Shown here: positions 5,002 to 12,454 of the stretch, in pieces | Position numbering within the stretch: the stretch's first letter is position 1 | How the letters are laid out: each line of letters starts with the position of its first letter | NCBI GenBank assembly: GCA_021780395.1 | Contig: JAJXYU010000056.1 | Coordinates: forward strand, 1-12,454 | Direction: 5' to 3' | Source of the DNA: Pseudomonadota bacterium | GTDB taxonomy: Bacteria > Pseudomonadota > Gammaproteobacteria > Steroidobacterales > Steroidobacteraceae | DNA length: 12,454 bases | The notes under the pieces: generated by a model | What the model was told of the DNA's origin: nothing | The model's database searches: none | What the model saw: only the letters and a program-made list of their open reading frames with translations | Translations under genes and position numbers: made by a program

Positions 5002-5946
5002 TTAAAGGCCCCCGGCGCGGTCGATCGCGAGCACCCAGGCGATCGCGACCAGCGCGAGCGCGAGCGCGCCGGCGCCGATCTGTGCGCGCGGGCCGGCGCG
5101 GCGCGCCAGACCCGCGAGCGCCGACGGTGCGCCGAACGCGACCCCGACGAGGAAGCCGAGCGCATGGCCGAGCACGTCGACGTGATGCTTGCCGGAGCCG
5201 AGCAGCGCGAGGAGCCCGACGCCAGCGGCGAGCGGCGCGGTGCGCTGCAGCCAGCGCCGCGGGGTCCCCGCCCGCGCGCGCCACGCACGCCCCGAGAGGA
5301 TGCCGAGCGCCGCGAACACCGCGGTCGACGCACCGACCGCGCTGTAGCTCGCCGGTGCGATCGCGACCTCGACGAGGTTCGCGAGCGCGCCCGCGACCAG
5401 GATCCCGAGCCACCCGATCCCGCCGCCGAGCTGGCGGCCGACGAGCACCCCCACGGCCGCCCCGAACAGGAGGTTCCCGAGCAGATGCTCCGGCCCGAGG
5501 TGCAGGGTGAGCGAGGTGACCGCCCGCCACCACTCGCCGCGACGCCCCGGCGACGCATCGACCGCACCCGCATCGAGCCAGTCGATCCCGAGGAGCGAGC
5601 GACCGACCGCGAACGCGACCGCGAGCAGCACCGCGACGTAGAGCATCGCGCCGGTCGCGGCGCCGCCGCGCACCGGTTCGTCCGTCGCGCCCGCCTCGCC
5701 GTGCGCGCCTTCCGCAAGCGCCTGCTCGATCTCCCGGCGCACCAGCGTCGCTTGCGAGACCGGGGCCCAGAGCTCGCAGAGCCCGTCGGCCTCGAGACAG
5801 GCGAACGGCAGGCCGGCGGCCTCGAGCACGACGCCGAAGTCGCGCGCCGCGCGCCGCGGCCCGCGCCACACCGCGACCCAGCGGCGGCCCGGATCCGGGT
5901 CGTCGACGAAGGGCGGGCGTTCGAACACGCGGTCCGGTCGTGACAA
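5002..5946 (-). CDS. Rhomboid family intramembrane serine protease
   Basis: A polytopic inner-membrane protease of about 314 residues. After a cytosolic N-terminal region of about 100 residues come at least six hydrophobic segments. The catalytic pair is Ser207 in GASTAVFAALG and His261 in GHALGFLVG; HLLGN (His154, Asn158) supplies the oxyanion site. The N-terminal region (WVAVWRG, VVLEAAGLPF, CELWAPVSQ) looks like a small ferredoxin-like regulatory domain, as in other rhomboids with an N-terminal cytosolic domain; this is inference. It is not a short rhombosortase, and no GlyGly-CTERM protein is present. The start is uncertain: the frame opens at a TTG (5946) without a clear Shine-Dalgarno, and a GTG at 5928 is the alternative. 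It follows the lytic transglycosylase gene by 30 bases. Its substrate is unknown. Confidence 0.9.
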   Translation of the reverse strand: MSRPDRVFERPPFVDDPDPGRRWVAVWRGPRRAARDFGVVLEAAGLPFACLEADGLCELWAPVSQATLVRREIEQALAEGAHGEAGATDEPVRGGAATGAMLYVAVLLAVAFAVGRSLLGIDWLDAGAVDASPGRRGEWWRAVTSLTLHLGPEHLLGNLLFGAAVGVLVGRQLGGGIGWLGILVAGALANLVEVAIAPASYSAVGASTAVFAALGILSGRAWRARAGTPRRWLQRTAPLAAGVGLLALLGSGKHHVDVLGHALGFLVGVAFGAPSALAGLARRAGPRAQIGAGALALALVAIAWVLAIDRAGGL

Positions 5947-5976
5947 GGTGGTGCGAGGCTCCCCGAGCGAGTCCGC

Positions 5977-6615
5977 TCAGGTCGCGCTCGTTCGAGAGAG
6001 GATCCGGTAGATCTTGAGGACCTTCGGCACGTAGGCCTCGGTCTCCTGGAACGGCGGGATCCTGAAGCCGCTGCGCTCGACCGCGTTCTCCCCGGCATTG
6101 TACGCCGCGAGCGCGAGCGACAGATTGTTGCCGAACCGCTGCAGCAGATCGTGCAGGTACCGCGCGCCGGCGTGCACGTTCTGGCGCGGGTCGAACGGAT
6201 TCGTGACCCCGTAGCGCCGCGCGGTCTGCGGCATCAGCTGCATCAGGCCCATCGCCCCGGTCCGCGAGATCGCCGACGCGTTGAATCCCGACTCGACGAC
6301 GATCATCGCCCGCAGCAGCGCCGGCGCGACCGCGGCCTGCGCCGCGGCGCGATCGATCAGCGGATCGTACTGCGACGCCCGCGCAAGGAGCGCCGGATCG
6401 TACGCCGCGCCGCTCTCGGTCCGCCCGGTCAGGTGGAGCTGGATGATCGAGATCGTGTACCGCCGGCCGTCCGGCGGGATGTCGGTGAAGTGCCGCACCC
6501 CGGCCGCATCGACGTAGGTGTAGATGTGCCCGCCCGCGCGCGCGACCGGCGCGCCCGCGACCAGCGCGACCAGTGCGACCAGTGCGAGCAGCGCGATCGG
6601 CAAGGCGCGGGTCAC
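5977..6615 (-). CDS. DUF4124 + SLT-domain lytic transglycosylase
   Basis: A 212-residue exported murein hydrolase. From a GTG start at 6615 the protein has a clean signal peptide (MTRALP, then three ALV repeats, ending VARA). A DUF4124-type segment follows (YTYVDAAGVRHFTD, about 31-45), then an SLT (goose-lysozyme-like) domain from about 80 to 205. The catalytic Glu108 is in VVESGFN, followed by GAMGLMQLMP and AAYNAGENAV. It should cleave the MurNAc-GlcNAc bond to give 1,6-anhydro ends in the periplasm. GGGAG lies ten bases before the GTG. A TTG at 6681 overlaps the stop of the SRAP gene (TTGA) and would add 22 residues ahead of the signal peptide; it is less likely but allows coupling. No lipobox is seen, so it is probably soluble. 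Confidence 0.93.
   Translation of the reverse strand: MTRALPIALLALVALVALVAGAPVARAGGHIYTYVDAAGVRHFTDIPPDGRRYTISIIQLHLTGRTESGAAYDPALLARASQYDPLIDRAAAQAAVAPALLRAMIVVESGFNASAISRTGAMGLMQLMPQTARRYGVTNPFDPRQNVHAGARYLHDLLQRFGNNLSLALAAYNAGENAVERSGFRIPPFQETEAYVPKVLKIYRILSRTSAT
6557..6592. repeat. Four tandem 9-bp units in a signal peptide
   Basis: Units of the type GCGACCAGT (6557-6565, 6566-6574, 6575-6583, 6584-6592; the first three nearly identical, the last diverged) encode the Ala-Leu-Val repeats of the hydrophobic core of the lytic transglycosylase signal peptide. Gain or loss of a unit by slippage would stay in frame and change the length of the hydrophobic core by three residues. Confidence 0.75.
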
Positions 6616-6677
6616 GGCGTCGGTGCTCCCATCGCGCGAGCCTAACCGCGCGCACCGGCGGCGGACGGTGAACCCGG

Positions 6678-7361
6678 TCAAGGAATCGCCTCGGGGAGCG
6701 GCGCGATCAGCGCCGGATCGTCGTTGCGCGCCGAGTTCACCCGCGCACTAACCCGCTGCGCCCGCATCGCCGCATCGGGGTAGGGCGCGAGCACCGCCTG
6801 GGCGGCCGCGGCGGTCCCCGCGAGCCAGACCCGCTCGGCCTCGCGCGTGAGGATCGCCGGCATCCGTCGCTTCGCGTTGTGGATCCGCGAGAGCAGGGCG
6901 TTCGCGCTCATCGTGATGATCGTGAACGATTCGAGCGCCGTCCCGTCGTCCGCGACCGAGCGATCCCAAAGCCCTGCGAACGCGAAGACCGGCCGGTCCG
7001 TGAGCGCGACGTAGTACGGCTGCTTCGAGCCGTCCGGGTTCAGGTGCCACTCGTAGAAGCCGAGCGCGGGCACGAGACAGCGCTGCGCGCGCCGCCACGG
7101 ACCGCGAAAGCTCGCGCTGGTCTCGAGTGTCTCCACCCGGGCGTTGAAGGTCGCGTAGCGACCCGGCTGCCCCTTCGCGAAGAACGGCACGAGACCGAAG
7201 CGCAGTTCGTCGAGCTGCGCGCCGCCGTCGATCCACCGGATCACCGGGGCGCGTTCGGACGGCGCCAGATTGTAGTGCGCGGCGAGTCCCCGTCCGGCGC
7301 GCGGCAGGCCGAACGCCCGTTCGATCGCCGCCTCGTCGGGACTCACGTAGCGGCCGCACAT
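6678..7361 (-). CDS. yedK: SRAP domain protein (YedK/HMCES family)
   Basis: A 227-residue protein of the SOS response-associated peptidase family, which in Escherichia coli and human forms a stable thiazolidine crosslink to abasic sites in single-stranded DNA and so shields them. All active-site landmarks are present: Cys2 directly after the initiator Met (MCGRY), Asn73 and Arg75 in NARVET, Glu104 in GFYEW, and His161 in the IHNAKRRMP segment. The ATG at 7361 is certain because Cys2 must become N-terminal. It begins seven bases after the stop of the oxidoreductase gene, without a strong ribosome-binding site, so coupling is likely. No LexA box was seen next to it. Its position inside a receptor/oxidoreductase/cell-wall run is unusual for a DNA-damage protein and is probably only a shared transcript. 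Confidence 0.95.
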   Translation of the reverse strand: MCGRYVSPDEAAIERAFGLPRAGRGLAAHYNLAPSERAPVIRWIDGGAQLDELRFGLVPFFAKGQPGRYATFNARVETLETSASFRGPWRRAQRCLVPALGFYEWHLNPDGSKQPYYVALTDRPVFAFAGLWDRSVADDGTALESFTIITMSANALLSRIHNAKRRMPAILTREAERVWLAGTAAAAQAVLAPYPDAAMRAQRVSARVNSARNDDPALIAPLPEAIP

Positions 7362-7368
7362 ACGGCGG

Positions 7369-8628
7369 TTACCGGCGGAACCGATCCGCGATCCGGCCGC
7401 GCAGCACCGCGGCCTTCACCGCGAGCGGCCAGAGTCCGTGCAGCGGAATCGCCCGCACCGGGCTCACCGGGAACGCGAGCGCCGCGCGCGGGTCGAGCAC
7501 GCGGCGCGCGACCTCGGCGCCGAGCGCGGTCGCGAGCGCGACCCCGCGGCCGTTGTAGCCGAGCGCGATCAGGACCCCCTCCGCGGGCTCGTGCAGGTGC
7601 GGGTAATGGTCGATCGTCATCGCGATCCGCCCGCCCCAGGCGTGGGTCCATGCGGTCTCGCCGAGCGCGGGCCACAGCCGGCGGGCATAGGCGAGGAGAT
7701 GTCCGAGCTCGTGCGGCGCGCCGACCTCGCGCAACGGCCCGCGCCCACCGATCAACAGGCGTCCGCCCGCATCGATCCGGTAGTACACCGTCACCAGGCC
7801 GCTTTCGTAGAGCACCGACCGGCCGGGCAGGATCCGCGCCGCGAGCACGTCCGGGAGCGGCGCGGTCGCGGCGATCTGGCTGAACACCGGAACCACCGAG
7901 CGGCGCAACCGCGGCCACAGCCCGTCGCTGTAGCCGTTGGTCGCGATCACCACGCGGCTCGCGACGACCTCGCCGCGCGCAGCCCGCGCGCGCCAGCCGC
8001 CGGCCACCCGCGCGAGCGACTCGATCCGGGTGCCTTCGTGGATCCGCGCGCCCGCATCGATCGCCGCGCGCGCGAGTCCCCGCGCGTAGGACAAGGGGTT
8101 GAGGTCGCCACCCCGCCGGTCGAGCATCGCGCCGCGATAGCGCTCGCAGCCCGTCGCCGCCGCAACCGCATCGCGATCGAGGAATTCGACCGGCGCGCCG
8201 CGCGCCGCCCACTGCGCCGCGGTGCGTTCGACCCCGGCGAGATGCGCGGCGTGCGCGGCCGCGCGCAGCGTGCCGTTGCGCCGGGCCTCGCAGCGGATCC
8301 CGAGGCGCTCGATCAGGGAGAACACGAAGGACGGCGCGCCGCCGGCCAGATCGTTCATCGCGCGCCCGCGCTCGGCGCCGAACCGCCGTTCGACCTCGTC
8401 GGGATCGGGCTTCAGGCCCGGATTGACCTGGCCGCCATTGCGCCCGGACGCACCGAACCCGATCGACTCGGCATCGACGACGATCACGGCGACGCCGCGC
8501 TCCGCAAGCTGCAGCGCGGTGGAGAGCCCCGTGAATCCGGCGCCGACGACCAGGACGTCGCCGCGCGCGCTGCCCTCGAGGGGCGGCGCGCGCGGCGCGC
8601 GCTCAGCCGTTTCCGTATAGAGGTTCGT
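7369..8628 (-). CDS. FAD-dependent oxidoreductase (DAO family) with non-standard start
   Basis: About 419 residues of the D-amino-acid oxidase/GlpO fold. The closest resemblance is to gamma-glutamylputrescine oxidase-like enzymes, which oxidise amines to aldehyde plus H2O2; the substrate here is inferred at best. The FAD motif is VVGAGFTGLS (Gly29, Gly31, Gly34 counted from 8628), followed by VIVVDAE and GASGRNGGQ. The C-terminal part has HAWGGRIAMT and GYNGRGVALAT. From 8628 to 8488 the frame has no ATG, GTG or TTG. The first GTG (8487) would delete the dinucleotide-binding motif and leave a 372-residue fragment. Homologues have a short N-terminus like the NLYTETAERAP seen here, which puts the start at the ACG (8626-8628) immediately after the receptor stop codon, six bases after AGAGG. 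A CTG within the first strand (8553) is the other option. Confidence is high for the family and moderate for the 5' end. Confidence 0.8.
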   Translation of the reverse strand, partial: TNLYTETAERAPRAPPLEGSARGDVLVVGAGFTGLSTALQLAERGVAVIVVDAESIGFGASGRNGGQVNPGLKPDPDEVERRFGAERGRAMNDLAGGAPSFVFSLIERLGIRCEARRNGTLRAAAHAAHLAGVERTAAQWAARGAPVEFLDRDAVAAATGCERYRGAMLDRRGGDLNPLSYARGLARAAIDAGARIHEGTRIESLARVAGGWRARAARGEVVASRVVIATNGYSDGLWPRLRRSVVPVFSQIAATAPLPDVLAARILPGRSVLYESGLVTVYYRIDAGGRLLIGGRGPLREVGAPHELGHLLAYARRLWPALGETAWTHAWGGRIAMTIDHYPHLHEPAEGVLIALGYNGRGVALATALGAEVARRVLDPRAALAFPVSPVRAIPLHGLWPLAVKAAVLRGRIADRFRR

Positions 8629-11112
8629 TCAGAACCTCTGACCGAACTTCACGCCGATGGTGCGCGGCTGGTTCGGCACGGAATAGATCGCGACGCTCCC
8701 GCAGGTCGCAACGTCGCACTGCGCAAAGCGGTCGAGCACCGCCCGCTTGTCGAACACGTTGTTCACGTAGAGCCCCGCGTGCCAGTTGCCCTTGTCGATC
8801 CCGAACGACAGGTCCGCGAGCGTATACGCGGGCTCCCGGCCGAGGTCGTTGCGCGCGACCATCCGCAGGTCCGCCCAGCGCGGTCCGACGTACACCGCCG
8901 AGCCCTGCACGTTGGCGTGCAGCGAGCCCAGCATGAACGTGTAGCGCGCGGTCACGTCGCCCTTGACCTTCGGCGTGACCGGGAGCTGCTGGCCGTTCGG
9001 CGCGTACTGCTCGTAGGTGGTGCCGGCGTAGCAGTCCTGCGCGGGGGTATCGCCGGGCTTCGGCGCGCAATACTCCCGGGTCAGCTTCGCGTCGAGATAG
9101 GCGATCCCGCTCGTCAGGGTGAGCGCGCGGGTCGCGCGCCATGCGACATTGGTCTCGATGCCCTTCACGTCCGCCGCACCGGCGTTCGCGATGATCGTGA
9201 GCGCGTTCGGCCCCAGATAAGCGAACTGGAAGTCCTTCCACTTGTCGAAGAACACCGCGCCGTTCCAGCGGAAGCGGTTGTCGTCCCACTGCGTCTTCCA
9301 GCCGAACTCCCAGTTGATCAGGTAGTCCGGCTTGTACGGCGGGATCTTGCCGCCGCCGTTGCGGTTCACGCCGCCCGGCCGGAAGCCCTTCGAGTAGGTC
9401 GCGTAGATCAGCTTGTTCGAGGAGATCTTGTAGGTCAGGTTGAGCTTCGGCGTGATCCCGGACCCGGTGCTGCGGCCATTGAGATCCGAGCACGGCGCGT
9501 TGCGCCACGGCAGGTTCGGGGACGGGCAGGTTGCGACGCCTTCGTGCGAACTGAAGTTCGCCGAGAACCCGTAGAACCCGTCGAGCGTGTTGTCGAAGGT
9601 GTAGTAGCGCGCACCCGCGGTCCCGGTCAACCTCGGGGTGAACCGGTACGAGAACTCGCTGAACAAGGCCTGGTCGCGGTCGACGCGTTCCTGGTCGGTG
9701 AGCCACAGCGTGCCCGGCCAGCCCGGGACCGACAGGCTCGTCGCGAGCGGCTGATTGTTGTTGTCGATCACGTAGTTCTGCAGGATCTCGTGGACCTGCC
9801 GTTCCGCGAACACGCCCGCGGTGAAGTAGAACGGCTCGCTCTTCGGCGACACGATCCGCAGCTCATTGCTGAGCTTGGTGTAATGGTCGTTCCCGTAGAT
9901 CTGCTGCGCCGGGTTGATCGTGTTGCCGGCATTGTCGACGAAGTACGCGCCGTACCCGGCGAAGCTGTACGCGAGATCGTAGGCGAGCGAATAATCCGCG
10001 TAATCGCTGTGCTCGTGGGTGTTGCGCGTGAGCCAGGCGCCCGCGTAGACGAGGTCGAACCCGTGGATCTTGCCCTTCACGGTGAGCGCCGACTGCGTCC
10101 AGGTGTCGTGCACCGTGTCGGGCGAGAAGTGCGCGACCTTCAGGTCGCCGAGCGCCGGGTTGTACGCGAAATTGCCGTTGGTGTCGGCCACCTGCCCCAT
10201 CACGGTCGGCAGGATCGTCCAGTGGTCGTTCAGGTCGATCGCGAACTCCGCGCGCCCGCCCTTGGTGACCACGTCGTTGTAGTGGCGCTTGACCTGGCTC
10301 GCGTTGTCGAACGGGATCGTCGTGCCATTCGGCCCTTGGAAATTGATCGTCTGGTGCACGTTGTCGATGAAGCCGGCGTCCTTCTCGTACCAGCCGACCA
10401 GGCGCACCGCCGCGATGTCGGCGATCGGCAGGTTCACGAAGCCTTCGGCCGTGTAGCCGATGCCGCCGTGGTCGACCGAGTTGCCGTCGAGATCGTAGCC
10501 GGCCTCGAATTTGTGCACGTCCGGCTTGTTGGTGATGATGCGGATCGTGCCCGCCTCCGAGCTCGCGCCGTACAGCGTGCCCTGCGGACCCGCGAGCGAC
10601 TCCACGCGCTGGATGTCGTAGATGTGGATGTTGAGGTTGCCGTCGATCGTCGTGACCGGCTGCTCGTCGAGGTACATGCCGACCGACGGGAGCGATCCGG
10701 AGTGGTTGCCGTCGCCGCCGCTCGCGACGCCGCGCATGTAGGTGTGTTCGAACGAGGGACCCTCGGCCTCCTGGAACGACACGGTCGGCAGGTACTTCAC
10801 GTACTGGTTGAAGTCGGTCACGTGCAGCCGCTGCAGGTCGCGCGTGTCGAACGCCTGGATGCTGAGCGGCACGTTCTGCAGGTTCTGCGCGCGCTTCTCG
10901 GCGGTCACGACGATCTCGGCGAGCGCCCCGCCGTTGCCGTTGTCGCTCGCCGCGCTCGCGCCGTTCGCATCGGCCGCGCTGGCCGTGTGCATGCACAGGA
11001 GTAGCGCCGACGCCACAGGCGCGGAGGCCACCGCGAGCGCGCCGTTCCGGACCGCGCGGATCGAATCAATTCTCTGATTTCGCTTGAGTTTTCGTTGCCG
11101 GCTACGGGTCAT
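8629..11112 (-). CDS. TonB-dependent outer-membrane receptor
   Basis: An 827-residue outer-membrane receptor. It has an extended signal peptide (long basic n-region, hydrophobic core, ending TASAAD), then the TonB-box region and plug domain opening with EIVVTAEKR and continuing through PSVGMYLDE and GPQGTLYGAS to about residue 210. A 22-strand barrel follows, with TBDR signatures near the end and the classical terminal aromatic in GVKFGQRF. It belongs to the large group found in Caulobacter, sphingomonads and Steroidobacter-like bacteria, taking up siderophores, glycans, steroids or other large nutrients; the ligand cannot be read from the sequence. The start is the ATG at 11112 because AGGGGAA lies eight bases upstream; the longest ORF begins 30 bases earlier without one. 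The oxidoreductase gene begins directly at its stop codon, hinting that the two handle the same compound. Confidence 0.95.
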   Translation of the reverse strand: MTRSRQRKLKRNQRIDSIRAVRNGALAVASAPVASALLLCMHTASAADANGASAASDNGNGGALAEIVVTAEKRAQNLQNVPLSIQAFDTRDLQRLHVTDFNQYVKYLPTVSFQEAEGPSFEHTYMRGVASGGDGNHSGSLPSVGMYLDEQPVTTIDGNLNIHIYDIQRVESLAGPQGTLYGASSEAGTIRIITNKPDVHKFEAGYDLDGNSVDHGGIGYTAEGFVNLPIADIAAVRLVGWYEKDAGFIDNVHQTINFQGPNGTTIPFDNASQVKRHYNDVVTKGGRAEFAIDLNDHWTILPTVMGQVADTNGNFAYNPALGDLKVAHFSPDTVHDTWTQSALTVKGKIHGFDLVYAGAWLTRNTHEHSDYADYSLAYDLAYSFAGYGAYFVDNAGNTINPAQQIYGNDHYTKLSNELRIVSPKSEPFYFTAGVFAERQVHEILQNYVIDNNNQPLATSLSVPGWPGTLWLTDQERVDRDQALFSEFSYRFTPRLTGTAGARYYTFDNTLDGFYGFSANFSSHEGVATCPSPNLPWRNAPCSDLNGRSTGSGITPKLNLTYKISSNKLIYATYSKGFRPGGVNRNGGGKIPPYKPDYLINWEFGWKTQWDDNRFRWNGAVFFDKWKDFQFAYLGPNALTIIANAGAADVKGIETNVAWRATRALTLTSGIAYLDAKLTREYCAPKPGDTPAQDCYAGTTYEQYAPNGQQLPVTPKVKGDVTARYTFMLGSLHANVQGSAVYVGPRWADLRMVARNDLGREPAYTLADLSFGIDKGNWHAGLYVNNVFDKRAVLDRFAQCDVATCGSVAIYSVPNQPRTIGVKFGQRF

Positions 11113-11153
11113 GTCGAAAGTTCCCCTGTCGCAAATACGCACTAAAGCCGGCG

Positions 11154-11159
11154 ATTATG
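11154..11159 (-). promoter_or_regulatory. Possible -10 box before the receptor gene
   Basis: CATAAT on the - strand lies in the 63-bp AT-rich gap between the sulfotransferase stop and the receptor start, about 40 bases before the ATG at 11112. Upstream TTTTGA (16-base spacer) is a poor -35. It may give the receptor its own transcript, but read-through from the sulfotransferase gene is equally possible. Confidence 0.3.
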
Positions 11160-11175
11160 CCATAAAACCGCAAAA

Positions 11176-12454
11176 TCAAAATTCCGGCGTCGCCGGATAG
11201 GCGGCGAGCACGGGTCCGAGCGCGCGTTTCAGCGGATCGAGCCAGGGCTCGTAGTGGCGCCATTGGTCGAGCCCGGCGCGATAGATCGGCTGGCGGACCT
11301 GCTGCGCGCTCGCGGTGCGCACCGCGCGCTCGGTCTCGTAGAAGCGCAAGGTGCCCGTCTCGAACGGCAGGCCGAGATACGCGAGCAGGCGCCGCACCTC
11401 GCCCTCGGTGTCCTCGATCATCCGCTCGTAGTGCACCCGGTGCACCCGCCCGGGCAGCACCGCGTCGAAGTGCGCCATCAGCTCGACGTAGTCGTGGTAG
11501 TAGCGCCCGAGGTCGGTCAGATCGTAGGTGAACCCCTGGCCGCGCGCGAAGTGCTGCTTGAAGCACGAGAAGCAGCAGCCGAGCGGATGCCGCCGCGCAT
11601 CGATGATCTTCGCGTTCGGCAGCGCGAGGTGGATCAGGCCGAGGTGCACGAAGTTGTTCGGCAGCTTGTCGACGAAGTACGGCGCGCCGCGACGCCGCTG
11701 GATCCGCGTCTGTTCGATGTAGCGCTCGCCGAGCGCCCGGCAGGCGTCGGCGTCGAGCGCCGCGAGCGCCTCGGGATATCCGGGCTCGCCGTCGCGCTGG
11801 CCGTAGAACGGCCGCGCGAGCGCCGGGATGTCGGGCAGCTCCATCGTGCCCTCGATCGCCGAGTGGCTCGAGAGGATCTGCTCGATCAGCGTCGAGCCCG
11901 CGCGCGGCAGGCCGACCACGAAGATCGGATCCGGCGCGGCGCAGCCGACCCCGCGACGCGCGGCGAAGAACTCCGCCGTGAACAGCCGCTTCGAACGGCG
12001 CACGTGCTCGCTGAGCTCCTCGGCCGAGTAGCGCAGCCCCGCCCGGCGCACGCGGTTCCCGGCCGCGTACTCGGCGAACGACTCGGCGTACTCGCCGGCG
12101 TCCTCGAGCGCCTTGCCGAGCGCGAAGTGCAGGTGGAACCGGTCCTCTTCGGCCAGATCCGCGCGCGCGAGCTGCGCGCGCATCGCGGCGATCTCGGTCG
12201 GCGCGAACTGCACGGTCTTCAGGTTCGCGAGGCTCCAGTACGCCTCGCCGAGGCTCGGCCGCAGCGCGACGCTGCGCCGGTACGCCGCCGCACTGTCCGC
12301 GTCGCGGCCGCCGGTCTTGAGCGCATGGCCGTAGCTCATCCAGATCTTCGGCAGGCCCGGATGCCGCGCGAGCAGCTCGTCGTAGATCTCGATCGACTGG
12401 GCGACGTCGCCGAGCCGCACCAGGATCGCCGCCTGCAGGTTCCGGTAACCCGGA
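11176..12454 (-). CDS. TPR-containing sulfotransferase, 5' end outside the window
   Basis: At least 425 residues; the frame is open through the right edge (PGYRNLQAAILVRLGD in TPR register), so the internal GTG at 12420 is not a true start. The N-terminal part consists of tetratricopeptide repeats (AIEIYDELL-like and SAAAYRRSVALRPSLGEAYW). The C-terminal part is a sulfotransferase: the PAPS 5'-phosphosulfate loop is VGLPRAGSTLIEQILSSHS, the 3'-phosphate site is DARRHPLGCCFSCFKQ, and the domain ends with HYEPWLDPLKRAL. It should transfer sulfate from PAPS to an unknown acceptor, possibly a glycan, lipid or protein tyrosine. Two-domain proteins of this type often adjoin TonB-dependent receptor genes, as here with a 63-bp gap. 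No membrane segment or signal is visible in the part seen. Confidence 0.92.
   Translation of the reverse strand, partial: PGYRNLQAAILVRLGDVAQSIEIYDELLARHPGLPKIWMSYGHALKTGGRDADSAAAYRRSVALRPSLGEAYWSLANLKTVQFAPTEIAAMRAQLARADLAEEDRFHLHFALGKALEDAGEYAESFAEYAAGNRVRRAGLRYSAEELSEHVRRSKRLFTAEFFAARRGVGCAAPDPIFVVGLPRAGSTLIEQILSSHSAIEGTMELPDIPALARPFYGQRDGEPGYPEALAALDADACRALGERYIEQTRIQRRRGAPYFVDKLPNNFVHLGLIHLALPNAKIIDARRHPLGCCFSCFKQHFARGQGFTYDLTDLGRYYHDYVELMAHFDAVLPGRVHRVHYERMIEDTEGEVRRLLAYLGLPFETGTLRFYETERAVRTASAQQVRQPIYRAGLDQWRHYEPWLDPLKRALGPVLAAYPATPEF

Noticed and set aside
5002..5946. Rhomboid as a rhombosortase partner for the sorting-signal proteins
   Set aside because: Rhombosortases are shorter and act on GlyGly-CTERM tails. 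The proteins here have PEP-CTERM tails handled by exosortases, and the protein has ordinary rhomboid features.
4937..6655. Large - strand ORF of 572 codons overlapping the rhomboid and lytic transglycosylase genes
   Set aside because: Low-complexity Arg/Ala/Gly composition, no motif, and two convincing genes in another frame of the same strand.
7438..11004. A very long open frame (1188 codons) on the + strand, opposite the receptor and the oxidoreductase
   Set aside because: It is rich in Arg, Val, Asp and Glu with no recognisable domain. It spans two well-supported genes on the other strand and is the usual by-product of high GC with G/C at third positions.
11113..11175. Sigma-54 promoter before the receptor gene (TGGCAT is present)
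   Set aside because: The required GC at the -12 position is not found at ten bases after the GG; the sequence there is GG.

Overview
This is GC-rich DNA (about two-thirds G+C by eye) that reads as a gammaproteobacterium, possibly close to the Steroidobacter/Nevskiales groups. The indications are PEP-CTERM secreted proteins, an XrtA-type polysaccharide deacetylase, a large TonB-dependent receptor of the kind abundant in those groups, and a TPR-sulfotransferase. Nothing in the window fixes the taxonomy, so treat it as inference.

Region 1 (1-3346) is an exopolysaccharide/PEP-CTERM locus. The 3' end of one PEP-CTERM gene (+) is followed by a strong terminator and then by an XrtA-associated polysaccharide deacetylase (+), which may be read from a leaderless promoter. 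Convergent to it lie two PEP-CTERM genes (-). The nearer one is a clear paralogue of the truncated gene at the left edge. Each of the two complete PEP-CTERM genes is preceded by the same three-part control region: a 17-bp box shared by both, an IHF-like site, and a good sigma-54 (-24/-12) promoter. This is the most interesting structure in the window. It also settles their translation starts, because the longest ORF of the second gene would begin upstream of its own promoter.

Region 2 (3384-4908, all -) holds a universal stress protein, a small exported Cys/Met-rich protein, and PduL-type phosphotransacylase. The last two overlap by four bases.

Region 3 (5002-12454, all -) is a tightly packed run, listed in transcription order: TPR-sulfotransferase (cut by the right edge), TonB-dependent receptor, FAD-dependent DAO-family oxidoreductase, SRAP/YedK-type abasic-site protein, DUF4124 + SLT lytic transglycosylase, and rhomboid protease. 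Gaps are 0-63 bp, so co-transcription is likely, at least in part. The oxidoreductase is notable. Its coding frame, including the whole FAD-binding glycine motif, runs up to the stop codon of the receptor gene without any ATG, GTG or TTG. An ACG sits at the expected start, with a purine-rich stretch at normal ribosome-binding distance.

No rRNA, tRNA, CRISPR array, insertion sequence or phage gene was seen. The exosortase itself, the PrsK/PrsR regulators and the other exopolysaccharide genes are not in this window.
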